Notes under the pieces: model-generated | What the model was told of the DNA's origin: nothing | Databases searched by the model: none | The model's input: only the letters and a program-made list of their open reading frames with translations | Source: an uncultured Dehalococcoidia bacterium | GTDB taxonomy: Bacteria > Chloroflexota > Dehalococcoidia > Bin125 | Length of the DNA: 64,000 nt | Assembly (NCBI GenBank): GCA_958295515.1 | Contig: CATQGW010000005.1 | Location: 248,001-312,000, forward strand | Direction: 5' to 3' | Shown: positions 34,954-43,994 of the stretch, piece after piece | Numbering within the stretch: position 1 is the stretch's first letter | Layout: each line of letters starts with the position of its first letter | Made by a program: the position numbers and the translations under genes

Positions 34954-36309
34954 TCACGCGATCCGGTCGATCAGCAGCGACGCCAGTCCAAGAAAGAACA
35001 GAAAACCCAGCACATCGGTCACGGTCGTCACAAAGATGCCCGCCGCCAGCGCAGGATCCGCGCCCGTGCGCCGCAGCAGCACCGGAACCAGCAGCCCCGC
35101 CAGCCCCGACACGATCATCGTCGCCAGCATCGACACCCCCACCGCCACGCCCAGCCACGGGTTGTCCTGCCACACCCACCCGACCGCGCCCACCAGCAGA
35201 CCAAGCGCAATGCCCGTGACCACCCCAATCGCGATTTCGCGCGGCAGCACCGTGCGGTGAAAGTGCCGGTCGAACTCCCCCAGCGCCATCGCCCGAACCG
35301 TCAGCGTCGTCACCTGCATCCCCGCATTCCCCCCCTGCCCGGCGATGATCGGCAGAAAAATCGCCAGCGCCGCAACCCGCGCCAGCGTGCCCTCGAACGC
35401 CGCGACCACCGCCGCCGCCGCAAACGCCGTCGCAAGATTGAGCATCAGCCACGGCAGCCGCCGCCGCACCGCCGTATCGATCGGCGCCGTCAGCGCTTCG
35501 TCATCCACCAGCCCCACCAGCCGGAACATATCCGTCGTCGCCTCCTGCTGCGCAATATTCAGCAGGTCGTCCGCCGTCGTCACCCCCACCAGCCGCCCGC
35601 TCTGATCCACCACCGGCAGCGCATGCAGCCCGTAGCGCTGGAGCGTCTGCAGCGCCTCCTCCTGGTGCGTATCCGTCGTCACGCTCGGCCCCGCGTCCGA
35701 CATCAGATCCCGCAGATGCGTCGACGGCAGCGCCGTAATCAGATCGTGCAGATGCACCGAACCCAGCAGCTGCCCCGCGTGATCGACCACGTAGATCAGA
35801 TCCCGCACCGTCGGCGCGGGCGTCGCGCGCAGGTGATCAATCGCCTGCTGCGCGCTCGCGTGCGGCGCAAGCGTCAGAATCTCCGGCGCCATAATCCCGC
35901 CCGCCGACTGATCGTCGTGCTGCAGCAGCGGCCCCACCAGCTCCGCGTGCGGCAGCTGGTCCAGCACCACATTCGCCGCGTCTTCCGAGATCGCCTGCAA
36001 CACATCCGCCGCGCGGTGCGCCGGCGCATCATCGAGCGCCTCCGCCAGCCGATCCAGCTCCACATCCGGCGCAACATGCTCGAGCTCGTCGGGCGTCAGA
36101 AATTCCAGAATGCTCGAGAGCGCCGCGCTGTCGATCCGGTCCAGCAGCCGCCGCCGCTCGTCGGTCGAGAGCGCCGCCAGCACATCCGCCTGATCCGCCG
36201 CGTGCAGCACCCGAATCAGCGCCGCCGCCGACTCCAGATCGCCCGCATCCACCCGCGCCACCACATCCCAGACCGCCGCCGCATCGGGACGCTCCGCCGA
36301 GCGCTTCAC
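34954..36309 (-). CDS. mgtE: MgtE-type magnesium transporter
   Basis: 451 residues, the standard MgtE size. N-terminal superhelical MgtE_N domain (about 15-125), two CBS domains (about 135-255, APEILTLAPHASAQQAIDHL and AGPSVTTDTHQEEALQTL), and a C-terminal five-helix membrane domain (about 285-450) containing LPIIAGQGGNAGMQ, the conserved pore motif. It is a gated Mg2+ channel, closed by Mg2+ bound between CBS and N domains. No riboswitch is evident, since the gene start abuts tRNA-Arg on the opposite strand. Confidence 0.93.
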   Translation of the reverse strand: MKRSAERPDAAAVWDVVARVDAGDLESAAALIRVLHAADQADVLAALSTDERRRLLDRIDSAALSSILEFLTPDELEHVAPDVELDRLAEALDDAPAHRAADVLQAISEDAANVVLDQLPHAELVGPLLQHDDQSAGGIMAPEILTLAPHASAQQAIDHLRATPAPTVRDLIYVVDHAGQLLGSVHLHDLITALPSTHLRDLMSDAGPSVTTDTHQEEALQTLQRYGLHALPVVDQSGRLVGVTTADDLLNIAQQEATTDMFRLVGLVDDEALTAPIDTAVRRRLPWLMLNLATAFAAAAVVAAFEGTLARVAALAIFLPIIAGQGGNAGMQVTTLTVRAMALGEFDRHFHRTVLPREIAIGVVTGIALGLLVGAVGWVWQDNPWLGVAVGVSMLATMIVSGLAGLLVPVLLRRTGADPALAAGIFVTTVTDVLGFLFFLGLASLLIDRIA

Positions 36310-36358
36310 AGCCGCGCCCCGCGCCGCCGCACCTGCACGCGCTGTAGAGTCGAACCGT

Positions 36359-36434
36359 GCGCCCGTAGCTCAGAGGACAGAGCACCAGGCTTCGGACCTG
36401 GCGGTCGGGGGTTCGAGTCCCTCCGGGCGTGCCA
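36359..36434 (+). tRNA. tRNA-Arg (anticodon TCG)
   Basis: A 76-nt cloverleaf: acceptor GCGCCCG/CGGGCGT (first pair G-U), D-arm GCTC...GAGC, anticodon stem CCAGG/CCTGG with loop CTTCGGA (TCG), T-arm GGGGG-TTCGAGT-CCCTC and encoded CCA. The gap to the LLM gene downstream (36435-36546) shows no further RNA gene. Confidence 0.95.
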
Positions 36435-36546
36435 GCCATCCCGCCCCAGCGCAGCCCGGGCGCGCACTGCGCCCGAACCGCGCAACGCACGGCCGCCGCG
36501 CCCCGCGCGCAGCCCGCTGTCCAGCCGGAAATAGACGGAGACTCTG

Positions 36547-37854
36547 ATGTTCATCTCCTGGTTCACCGAACGGCCCTATCAGGACCCCCAGGCCAGCTGG
36601 TGGGGACGCACCGGACGCCGCCTCACCGATCTCGACTCCTCGAACGAAGAATACGATCCCCGCCTCGGAGCGGACCTCTACCACCGCTATCTCGACGAAG
36701 CCGTCGCCGCCGAGCAAGCCGGCTTCGACGGAATCGTGCTCAACGAGCACCACTCCACCCCCTTCTGCATGGGCTCCGTACTCAACGTCGAGGCCGCCAT
36801 CCTCGCCCGCATCACCGAGCGCGCCAAAATCTGCCTGCTCGGCAACATCCTGCCCATCTGGGACGACCCCCTCTGGCTCGCCGAAACGCTCGCCCAAATC
36901 GACATGATCTCCGAAGGACGCCTGATCACCGGCTGGGTGCGCGGCACCGGCCGCGAAAGCCTCGCCCACAACTCCCCCTCCCCCTACAACTGGGAGCGCT
37001 ACCAGGAAGCCCACGACTTCGTCGTCAAGGCCTGGACCGACGCCGGCCCCTTCCGCTGGGAGGGCGAGCACTACCAATACCGTTACGTCAATCCCTGGTC
37101 CAAACCCCTCCAGCGACCCCACCCCCCCATCTGGATCCCCGGCGCCGTCAGCCAGCGCACCGTCGCCTGGGCCGCCGAGCGACGCTACCCCTACATCATG
37201 CTCGCCACCCGCCTCGCCCCCACCCGCGACTCCTTCGCCTACTACGACCAGGTCGCCCGCGAATTCGGCTACGAAGCCGGCCCCCAGCACCGCGGCTACC
37301 TCTGGAAGGTCCACGTCGACGAAACCGAAGAACTGGCCGAGGAGGTCGGCCGCAAATACCTCACCGGCCCCGGCAACATCTTCCTCGAAGGCTCCCGCGG
37401 CGACGTCAAGCGCCACATCCAGAACCTGCCCGGCATCATCGACCGCAAGCGCCTGCTCCCCACCGCCGGCGTCCGCCACGTCACCGAATCCCGCGGCGCG
37501 CGCGACCCCGACTCCTACCGCCCCCTCACGCTCGACGCCGCCACCACCTTCGAGCCCGTCGACGACACCTACAAAGACCTCACCGACGCCTACAGCATCA
37601 TCTCCGGCACCCCAAAAACCGTGCTCCCCAAAATCCGCCACGTGCTCGAATACCTGCGCCCCGGCAGCATCACCTTCTGGGACGGCGACGGCTCAATGGC
37701 CCACGAGGACACCATGCGCTCCCTCCGCCTGATGGGCGAAGAAGTCCTCCCCGCCGTCCGCGAAATGGGCCAGGAACTCGGCCTCACCGGCCCCTTCGAC
37801 CTCGACCCATCCGCCGACCCCGTAGGCATCTCCCCCGCCGCCCTCTCCACCTAA
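36547..37854 (+). CDS. LLM-class flavin-dependent oxidoreductase (435 aa)
   Basis: 435 residues of the bacterial-luciferase family. The alkanal-monooxygenase-like phrase AGFDGIVLNEHHST (catalytic/phosphate-contacting His pair) is followed by ILARITERAKICLLGNILPIWDDPLWLAETLAQIDMIS and GRLITGWVRGTGRE. The long C-terminal extension is typical of the marine Chloroflexota LLM paralogues. Substrates are unknown, and FMN or F420 as cofactor cannot be decided here. ACGGAGA precedes ATG. Confidence 0.85.
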   Translation: MFISWFTERPYQDPQASWWGRTGRRLTDLDSSNEEYDPRLGADLYHRYLDEAVAAEQAGFDGIVLNEHHSTPFCMGSVLNVEAAILARITERAKICLLGNILPIWDDPLWLAETLAQIDMISEGRLITGWVRGTGRESLAHNSPSPYNWERYQEAHDFVVKAWTDAGPFRWEGEHYQYRYVNPWSKPLQRPHPPIWIPGAVSQRTVAWAAERRYPYIMLATRLAPTRDSFAYYDQVAREFGYEAGPQHRGYLWKVHVDETEELAEEVGRKYLTGPGNIFLEGSRGDVKRHIQNLPGIIDRKRLLPTAGVRHVTESRGARDPDSYRPLTLDAATTFEPVDDTYKDLTDAYSIISGTPKTVLPKIRHVLEYLRPGSITFWDGDGSMAHEDTMRSLRLMGEEVLPAVREMGQELGLTGPFDLDPSADPVGISPAALST

Positions 37855-37963
37855 ACAACCCTCACCCGCCGAGCACGAACAACGCGAACCTACCCCAAAA
37901 GCACAACCCACAACGTGCTAAGCTGACCAAGCAATCCCAAGTGGTGGAGGAGATGACGCCGGC

Positions 37964-38173
37964 ATGCTGCTCGTGACGCGCAAAGAGCATGAGAGCCCCG
38001 AAGCGCTGATTCGGCGCTTCAACAAGATGGTGCAGCGCGACGGCGTACTCCAAGAGTCGCGCCGACGCCGACGCTTCATCTCCAACCGCGAAAAGCAGCG
38101 CCAGGCCGAACGCCGCGCCGCCCGCCGCCGACGCCGCGCCCAAATGAAGACCCGCCGCCGCATCCCCGTCTGA
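37964..38173 (+). CDS. rpsU: 30S ribosomal protein S21
   Basis: 69 residues, very basic. The S21 core is visible (ESPEALIRRFNKMVQRDGVLQESRRRRRFISNREKQR), with the Arg-rich C-terminus expected to contact 16S rRNA near the anti-Shine-Dalgarno. Strong GGAGGAG upstream. Slightly extended at the C-terminus compared with short S21 forms. Confidence 0.92.
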   Translation: MLLVTRKEHESPEALIRRFNKMVQRDGVLQESRRRRRFISNREKQRQAERRAARRRRRAQMKTRRRIPV

Positions 38174-38205
38174 CCCGCCCGCCGCCGCATCGCTACCATC
38201 GCTCC

Positions 38206-38430
38206 ATGACACCCGGCGATCTGGGGACCAAGCAGGACGTCCAGCAGGTGAAGCAGGACGTCCAACAGGCGACGCAGGACCTCAAACAGGAACTGCAACA
38301 GGTGAAGCAGGAAATCCTGCTTGAGCTACACGCCAGGCATGTGCGTACCACGCGCCTCTACATCGTCGGGATCACGCTCATCCTCACCGCGATCGGTGTC
38401 GCCACCGCCGCACTTGCCATCCTCCACTAG
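38206..38430 (+). CDS. Small coiled-coil membrane protein (Gln-rich heptads)
   Basis: 74 residues. Residues 8-42 are a near-perfect heptad array rich in Lys-Gln-Asp-Val (KQDVQQVKQDVQQATQ, then KQELQQVKQEILLE); residues 51-73 form one membrane helix (IVGITLILTAIGVATAALAIL). Belongs to the same loose class of short coiled-coil/anchor proteins seen at 4.7, 5.1, 13.3, 40.4 and 50.3 kb. It is 32 bp behind rpsU and could be co-transcribed. Confidence 0.65.
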   Translation: MTPGDLGTKQDVQQVKQDVQQATQDLKQELQQVKQEILLELHARHVRTTRLYIVGITLILTAIGVATAALAILH

Positions 38431-38434
38431 CGCC

Positions 38435-39421
38435 TCAGCCAATCGGCCGCGGAGGTTGAAAAATCGGCAGCCGCGGATCCGGCGCAAGCACCCGCAGCGC
38501 CCCCGCCTGCACCTCAATCGTCGCCGCCCCCGCCGGACCCACCTCCCCATCAAGCTGCGACTGTAGCCGCGTCGCCTCAGTCACCTCCAGCGACAGCCGC
38601 TGGAAGCGGTGATAAGAAACCCCCGGCGCGGCGGCATGCAGCCCGCGCAGCGCCAGCGGAGCCGTCGCCAGCGCCCGCGCCGGCGAGCCGCGGAAAATCA
38701 CCGCGTCCAGCTGCCCATCAACCGCCGACGCCAGGTGCGTGAACGCCGCCACGCTCCCGAACAACTGCGTGTTCCCGATCGTGATCATCCCCACCCGCGC
38801 CTCAATCGGCGGCTGCGCGTCGAACCGCAGACGCAGCGGCAGCCCGCGCCCACCCGCCGCCACCAACACCCCCGCCACCCCGTACGCCGCTTTGCCGAGC
38901 ATCCGCTTCGCGCGCGGTGCGACCCGCTCCACCGCCAGCGCGTCGAGGCCGTAGCCCGCCATCAGCAGAAAGCGGCGAAATTCCCCCTGCGCCGCCACCA
39001 CGCCCGTATCAATCCAGGTCGGCGGAGCCAACAGCGCATCGAGCTGCGCCCGCACCGCCGCCAACGGCGTCGCCGGCAGCGCCGCCTCCGCTGCCCAAAC
39101 GTTGGCCGTGCCCGAAGGCACGCAACCCAACGGCAGCGGCGAGCCAAGCGGAATGCCCTGCAACACCGTATGCAGCGCCCCATCGCCGCCGTAAGCGAAA
39201 ATCGCCGCCGCGCCCGCGCGGTCCGACTCCTCCGCCACCCAACGCGCCTGCTCCGCGCTGTGCGTCTCAATCACCCACGGCGTCAGGCCGAACGGATGGC
39301 AAGCCTCGGCAAACACATCAGCCAGCGCCGCCGCCGGCAGCGCGTGGCGCGCGCGCGGATTGACGACGAACACGACCGAGCCCGGCGGGATCGCGATCGA
39401 AGGCATGCGCGGTGCGGCCAT
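38435..39421 (-). CDS. Diacylglycerol-kinase-family lipid kinase
   Basis: About 328 residues of the DAGK/YegS fold: VVFVVNPRAR, FAYGGDGALHTVLQGI (family GGDGT, here Ala at the last position), PSGTANVWAAE (nucleotide loop), and the C-terminal beta-sandwich ending with LDGEVGPAGAATIEV (the D-G-E motif). Phosphorylates diacylglycerol, a sphingoid base or another lipid alcohol. ATG 39421 is preferred; 39406 is possible. Supports an active phospholipid economy alongside the phosphoinositide operon. Confidence 0.85.
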   Translation of the reverse strand: MAAPRMPSIAIPPGSVVFVVNPRARHALPAAALADVFAEACHPFGLTPWVIETHSAEQARWVAEESDRAGAAAIFAYGGDGALHTVLQGIPLGSPLPLGCVPSGTANVWAAEAALPATPLAAVRAQLDALLAPPTWIDTGVVAAQGEFRRFLLMAGYGLDALAVERVAPRAKRMLGKAAYGVAGVLVAAGGRGLPLRLRFDAQPPIEARVGMITIGNTQLFGSVAAFTHLASAVDGQLDAVIFRGSPARALATAPLALRGLHAAAPGVSYHRFQRLSLEVTEATRLQSQLDGEVGPAGAATIEVQAGALRVLAPDPRLPIFQPPRPIG

Positions 39422-39474
39422 GCGCGGCAGGATACTCAGCCCCGCCGTGTAAGCTTGCCGCGGAGGACACACCG

Positions 39475-39918
39475 ATGGCGCTCGGCTGGAAGCGGCTCGA
39501 TCACGTCTCCATCGCCGCCGCAGACCCCAAGGCCGCCGCCGCCTTCTGGCGCAAGCTGCTCGGCGGCGATATCGACCACTACACCGTCTCCCCCGACGGC
39601 GGCTTCCGCGTCGCCATGATGCATCTGCCCAAACGCCAGACCGGCCTCGAACTGATCGGCCCCTACGACGACCACTCCTTCATGCAGCGCTTCCTGCGCG
39701 ACCGCGGACCCGGCGTCCACCACCTCACCATCGAGGTCGAGGACATCGACCAGGCCCTCGCCCACGTGCGCGACGTGATGGGCATCGAGCCGCTCGACGA
39801 ACCCTACGACGATTACGAGTGGCGTCAGTTCTTCGTCCACCCGCGCGACACCGGCGGCGTGCTGATCCAGTTCTACGCCTGGCTGCCGGGACGGCGACCC
39901 GCCGATTGGCCCGAGTGA
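39475..39918 (+). CDS. VOC/glyoxalase-fold protein, methylmalonyl-CoA-epimerase-like
   Basis: 147 residues with two beta-alpha-beta-beta-beta units. Metal-ligand His in LDHVSIAAAD, Glu in LELIGPYDD, His in VHHLTIEVEDIDQAL, and a late acid region VLIQF, all as in methylmalonyl-CoA epimerase. It would interconvert (R)- and (S)-methylmalonyl-CoA, fitting the CoA catabolism here, but dioxygenase or resistance roles are possible within VOC. Stop overlaps the next start (TGATG). Confidence 0.75.
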   Translation: MALGWKRLDHVSIAAADPKAAAAFWRKLLGGDIDHYTVSPDGGFRVAMMHLPKRQTGLELIGPYDDHSFMQRFLRDRGPGVHHLTIEVEDIDQALAHVRDVMGIEPLDEPYDDYEWRQFFVHPRDTGGVLIQFYAWLPGRRPADWPE

Positions 39919-40433
39919 TGACGACCGCCGCGCCCCCGCAACCCACCTTCGAGAACGGCGAGTTCGTGCCCTCCCGCGATGTCCCCTTCTCGCCCGAGTT
40001 GGACGCGCTGATCCACGAAATCCGCGCCGGCGAAGCGCCCAACATCGGCCGCTTCTGCGGCTACTGCTCCGCCCCCCTCGGTCAGGCCGCCGGCTGCGAG
40101 GTCTGCGGCGAGTCCACCTCCCGCACCGAACCGCTCGACAAGATCGACCGCGAGCTCGCGCAAATTTATGTCGCCAAACGCAAGCGCGAAGCGCTCTTCG
40201 TCCACAGCGGCGCCTGGACCGGCATCCTGCTGGCAACCGCCCTGTCCATCCTGCTGATCGTCTTCCTGCCCGGCTGGACCAAGGTCTTCGCGATCATGAC
40301 GCTCGTGCTCGGCGGCTACTTCGCCGGCGTCTTCTTCGGCAACGTACTCGCCCAAACACCCGCCTACCGCAGCGGCCTCAAACTCTTCGCCCAGCGCTGG
40401 TCCGAATACGCCGCAACCCGCGCCAGCCAGTAG
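39918..40433 (+). CDS. Zinc-ribbon membrane protein, unknown function
   Basis: 171 residues. A zinc ribbon CGYC-x11-CEVCGE (about 47-65) is followed by a basic stretch (YVAKRKREALF) and two membrane helices (about 102-117 and 121-138). The C-terminus is short. ATG overlaps the VOC stop, so the genes are co-translated. No family is recognised. Confidence 0.7.
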   Translation: MTTAAPPQPTFENGEFVPSRDVPFSPELDALIHEIRAGEAPNIGRFCGYCSAPLGQAAGCEVCGESTSRTEPLDKIDRELAQIYVAKRKREALFVHSGAWTGILLATALSILLIVFLPGWTKVFAIMTLVLGGYFAGVFFGNVLAQTPAYRSGLKLFAQRWSEYAATRASQ

Positions 40434-40446
40434 CCAGGCTGACCCG

Positions 40447-40719
40447 TCAGCCAAGCACGGCAATCAGGATGCCGACAGTCCCGCCGTAAACTGCCGTGAA
40501 GAACAGCGAAACGGCAAAGACCGCCCTGTAAAACTTCGCGTCAACATGCGCCGCATGCTCCGCGAACAGTCTGCGGATATCTTCGCGCAGCACCTCCAGG
40601 TCGCTCTTGGGCGCAAGCTCACGCACACTGTCCTCCAGCACATCAGCAACGTCATCGCCGACCTGCGGTCCGAGACCGGTAAAGATGCTGCGCAGCCGGC
40701 TGCGGCTAAAGAACACCAT
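40447..40719 (-). CDS. Small coiled-coil membrane protein
   Basis: 90 residues. LGPQVGDDVADVLEDSVRELAPKSDLEVLREDIRRLFAEHAAH is helical with a short coiled coil, then one or two membrane segments (FYRAVFAVSLFFTAVYGGTVGILIAVL). The GxxxA/L-rich N-terminal half resembles the DUF1640-like proteins at 13.3 and 5.1 kb. I choose ATG 40719; GTG 40758 lies inside the channel gene. A perfect palindrome lies just upstream. Confidence 0.6.
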   Translation of the reverse strand: MVFFSRSRLRSIFTGLGPQVGDDVADVLEDSVRELAPKSDLEVLREDIRRLFAEHAAHVDAKFYRAVFAVSLFFTAVYGGTVGILIAVLG

Positions 40720-40721
40720 AA

Positions 40722-40741
40722 GACGATCGTAAACGATCGTC
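40722..40741. promoter_or_regulatory. Perfect 9-bp palindrome, possible operator
   Basis: GACGATCGT-aa-ACGATCGTC, built from two copies of the self-complementary octamer ACGATCGT. It sits at the stop codon of the channel gene and directly before ATG 40719. It could be an operator for the small gene or a processing hairpin; no T-run follows. Confidence 0.35.
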
Positions 40742-41816
40742 AGCCGGACTGAGACCACCGCTGCTCAACCGTCTCCACCGCCTCCAGCGTGCTGAGCACC
40801 AGCACCGCGTCCCCGCGGCTGAGCCGATGGTTCGGCGCGCCGCCCACGGTGAAGCCGCCGTCCGTGTCGCGCACCCCCAGCACCTGCAAACCCTCAAGCC
40901 CCTGCAGCGCCTCCGCCACCCGCTGCCCGCGCGCCGCCGAACTCTCCTCCACCTCGAGCCGCAGCAGCACATCCGGCGCGCCCGGCAGCTCCAACACGTT
41001 CTCCGCCGCCTCCAAAACCCCGGGGTAGAGCGACGCCGCCGCCAGCCGCCGACCGACAATCTCCGTCGGCGTGAACACCCGCGTCGCACCCGCCTGACGC
41101 AGCGGCCCCGCCGATTCCGGATCGTTGCACCGCGCCACCACGTAGCAGCCCGGATCAATCCCCAGCGCCGACAGCGTGATGAACGTGTTCTGCGCGTCGC
41201 TGCCCGTCGCAACCACCAGCGCCCGCGCCTGCGCCAGCCGCGCGCCGAGCAGCGTCTCCCGCTGGCTCGCATCCCCCTGTATCGCCAGGTGCTCCGCCTG
41301 CCGCTGGAACTCGACCTCGGCAGCATCGCTGTCGATCGCCACCAGCGACCGATTGCGACGCGCCAGCTCGTTGATCACCCCGCGCCCCACCCGGCCCGCG
41401 CCGGCGACAATCACGTGACCCTCAAGCGTTTCCAGTTCGCGCGCCATCCGCCATCCCCGCAGGTCACGATACAACTGCCCCTCCAGAATGCTCGCCGCCA
41501 CCGCCGCCATCAGATACAACCCCGTCGTCACCCCCACCACCCCCAGCGCAATCGTGAACACGCGCCCCGCCCGATCCAGCGGATGCACCTCCTGGAACCC
41601 CACCGTCGTCAGCGTCAGCACCACCTGATAGAGCGCGTCAAACCACCCGAACCCGCTGATGTAGTGATAGCCAATCACCCCCGTCGCGGTGATCAACATC
41701 AGCAGCCCGATCGACCACGCGAGCCGTCGGAAACCCGCCGGCGGCGGCGTCGACGCGACAATCGCCGCGACGAAGCGCAGCAGACCGACGACCCGGCGCG
41801 GCAAAAACCGGCCCAC
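40740..41816 (-). CDS. Two-TM potassium channel with RCK (TrkA) domains
   Basis: 358 residues. Two membrane helices (about 34-50 and 86-112) flank the pore loop TLTTVGFQE, where the filter TVGYG is TVGFQ, as in many prokaryotic channels. Next comes RCK_N (VIVAGAGRVGRGVINELA, NAD/nucleotide Gly loop near 138-143, acidic end of strand 2 AIDSD) and RCK_C (about 265-345). Ligand-gated K+ flux across the cytoplasmic membrane. The stop-to-start gap to the VWA gene upstream is five bases, so it is in the same operon. Confidence 0.9.
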   Translation of the reverse strand: MGRFLPRRVVGLLRFVAAIVASTPPPAGFRRLAWSIGLLMLITATGVIGYHYISGFGWFDALYQVVLTLTTVGFQEVHPLDRAGRVFTIALGVVGVTTGLYLMAAVAASILEGQLYRDLRGWRMARELETLEGHVIVAGAGRVGRGVINELARRNRSLVAIDSDAAEVEFQRQAEHLAIQGDASQRETLLGARLAQARALVVATGSDAQNTFITLSALGIDPGCYVVARCNDPESAGPLRQAGATRVFTPTEIVGRRLAAASLYPGVLEAAENVLELPGAPDVLLRLEVEESSAARGQRVAEALQGLEGLQVLGVRDTDGGFTVGGAPNHRLSRGDAVLVLSTLEAVETVEQRWSQSG

Positions 41817-41821
41817 GGCGA

Positions 41822-43954
41822 TCAGGCGCGCGACAGCGACTTACGGCGGTGCGTCACGAAATCCACCAGCAAATACTCGCCCAGCTCGTCCGGCGTCGTG
41901 TAGAACACCCGCCCCTGATTGATCCGCGCCACCTGCCCCACGAACTCCTTCAGGTAGTACGAGCGGTCGAGCATGAAGATGTTGATCACGATGTCCTTCT
42001 TCGTACACTGCCGCACCTGCTTCAGCGTCTCCCGGATCGTGATCGGGCTGGGCGGATACGCAAAATACGAGCGCCCCTGCTCCAGGTGCGCCGTCGGCTC
42101 GCCGTCGGTGATCATGATGATCTGCCGAGTACCCACCTTGTGCTTGCTCAACAGCTTCTGCGCAATCAGCAGCGCGTGATGCATGTTCGTGCCCAGCACC
42201 GTCTCATCCCAGCGCACGTACGGCAGCTCCGGCGCTTTCAACTCCCGCGCGTACGCGCTGAAGCCCACCAGGTACAAACTGTCGCGCGGATACTGCATCC
42301 CGATCAGGTTGTTCAGCGCCATCGCCACCTTCTTCGCCGCCTGGAACGATCCCCGCAGCGCCATCGACCACGACAAGTCCAGCATCACCACCGTCGCCGT
42401 CTGCGTCAGCGTCTCCGCCCGATACACCTCGAAATCGTCCGATTGCAGCTGCACCGGCACGCTCGGTCCGCTGCGGAACACCGCGTTGCCGATCGTCTCC
42501 TTCAGATGCAGATGGAACGGATCGCCGAACTCATACCGCTTCGTATCGTCCGCGCGATCCCCGTAGCGCCCCGTCTCCGGCACATTGTGCTTACCGAACG
42601 ACTGCCGCTTCAGATTCGCGTAAATCTCCGCCAGCGCCTTCTCGCCAATCTTCCTCGTCCCCCGCGGCGTCAGCTCCCAGGCATTCCCATTCTTGCGGAT
42701 GTAGCCCGCCTCTTCGAGCAGCTCCAGCAGCGCCTTCAGCTGCTCCAGCGTCTCCCGCGCATCCTCCCCCAACAGCTCTTCCAGCCGCTCCGGATCGATG
42801 TTATTGATGTCTCCCCCGTACTGCACCTGCTCCAGCGCCCGCTCCATCTGATCCAGCTGCTGCATGTAGTCCATCAGATTCATCCCGGACTCGAGATTCA
42901 GATCCTCGTCGCCTCGGAACGGATACTGATTGCGCATATCCCGCATCGGATAGAGCGACTCCAAATTCTGCGCCAGACGCGACAAATCCGCGTCCATTCC
43001 CATCTCCCCCATCCGCTGCTGCATCAGCTCATTCAACTGCTGCCGCATATCCGCCGGCAGCGAATCCATCATGTTCTGCATCATCGCCGCCTGCTGCTGC
43101 ATCTGCTCGATCAACTCGTCCAGCGACCGCGGCGGGTTATCCCCGAACATATCGCCGTACTTATCCATGAACCCGTCGAAATCCGGCTCCTGTCCGCGCG
43201 CGCGCTGCTCCAGCATCTCGTTCAGATCCTGAATCATCTCCCGCATGCGCCCCGTGTCCTGCTCCGTCATCCCCTCCAACATCTGCGACAGATCGTTGAA
43301 GAAGGTGTTCATCATCGCCTGCTTCAACTGCTCCAGCAGCTGTTCGTAGCGCTCCTGCGCCTCGCTGTTCTCGAACTCATACTCCTGCAGCCCCGACACC
43401 TGCCCCGGCGCATCCTCCGGCAGCCCCTCCAACTGCTCCGACTTCCGCTCCAGACGCTGCCGCAGCGCCTCCGTCAGACGCTCCTTCTCCTCCTCCGTCA
43501 GACCATCCGCCCCACGCTGCGGCGCAGCCTGCTGCTCCGGCGGCTGCTCCGCCGCCGCCTGTTCGCCCGCCTCCCCCTCCGACGACTCGCCGCCCTCCGC
43601 CGCCGGCGGCTGCGGACGCGGCCCCACCTCGTCCAGACGCTCGTCCAGCGTCCCCCGCTCCAAATCCAGAATCTCGTCCAGCTGCTGCTGAATGTCGTCG
43701 AACACCGACGACAAATCAAAGCGATCCAGCGCCTCCCGCCGCTGCTGCCGCAGCTGCTGCAACAGATCCCGCAGCCCGTCCGAACGATCCCCGTCCGGCG
43801 ACCGCATCCCGCGCTGCATCATGCTGCGCAGCGCCTGCTGCAAATCCCCGAAATTCATCAGATCGTCCGCGAGCGACTTCAGCACATCGTCCGCGTCAAG
43901 CTCCGCGATATCCTGCGTCCCGTCCCACTGGCGGTAGCGGTAGCGCTGCGGCAT
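41822..43954 (-). CDS. VWA-domain protein, MoxR/ChlI partner
   Basis: 710 residues. The N-terminal 450 are acidic, Gln/Met-rich and helical (LQQLRQQRREALDRFDLSSV, then QAMMNTFFNDLSQMLEGM), ending in a winged-helix-like part (GYIRKNGNAWELTPRGTRKIGE). The C-terminal VWA domain has MIDAS DLSWSM (Asp526), the Thr region and ITDGEP (Asp617). The layout is that of CoxE/YehP or BchD-like VWA proteins which work with the AAA+ ATPase encoded 40 bp upstream as a metal-insertase or chaperone. Substrate protein not identified. Confidence 0.88.
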   Translation of the reverse strand: MPQRYRYRQWDGTQDIAELDADDVLKSLADDLMNFGDLQQALRSMMQRGMRSPDGDRSDGLRDLLQQLRQQRREALDRFDLSSVFDDIQQQLDEILDLERGTLDERLDEVGPRPQPPAAEGGESSEGEAGEQAAAEQPPEQQAAPQRGADGLTEEEKERLTEALRQRLERKSEQLEGLPEDAPGQVSGLQEYEFENSEAQERYEQLLEQLKQAMMNTFFNDLSQMLEGMTEQDTGRMREMIQDLNEMLEQRARGQEPDFDGFMDKYGDMFGDNPPRSLDELIEQMQQQAAMMQNMMDSLPADMRQQLNELMQQRMGEMGMDADLSRLAQNLESLYPMRDMRNQYPFRGDEDLNLESGMNLMDYMQQLDQMERALEQVQYGGDINNIDPERLEELLGEDARETLEQLKALLELLEEAGYIRKNGNAWELTPRGTRKIGEKALAEIYANLKRQSFGKHNVPETGRYGDRADDTKRYEFGDPFHLHLKETIGNAVFRSGPSVPVQLQSDDFEVYRAETLTQTATVVMLDLSWSMALRGSFQAAKKVAMALNNLIGMQYPRDSLYLVGFSAYARELKAPELPYVRWDETVLGTNMHHALLIAQKLLSKHKVGTRQIIMITDGEPTAHLEQGRSYFAYPPSPITIRETLKQVRQCTKKDIVINIFMLDRSYYLKEFVGQVARINQGRVFYTTPDELGEYLLVDFVTHRRKSLSRA

Positions 43955-43994
43955 GTGCTCTGCCTCCCTCTCGACGCGGCCCGCGAAGCGCCGC

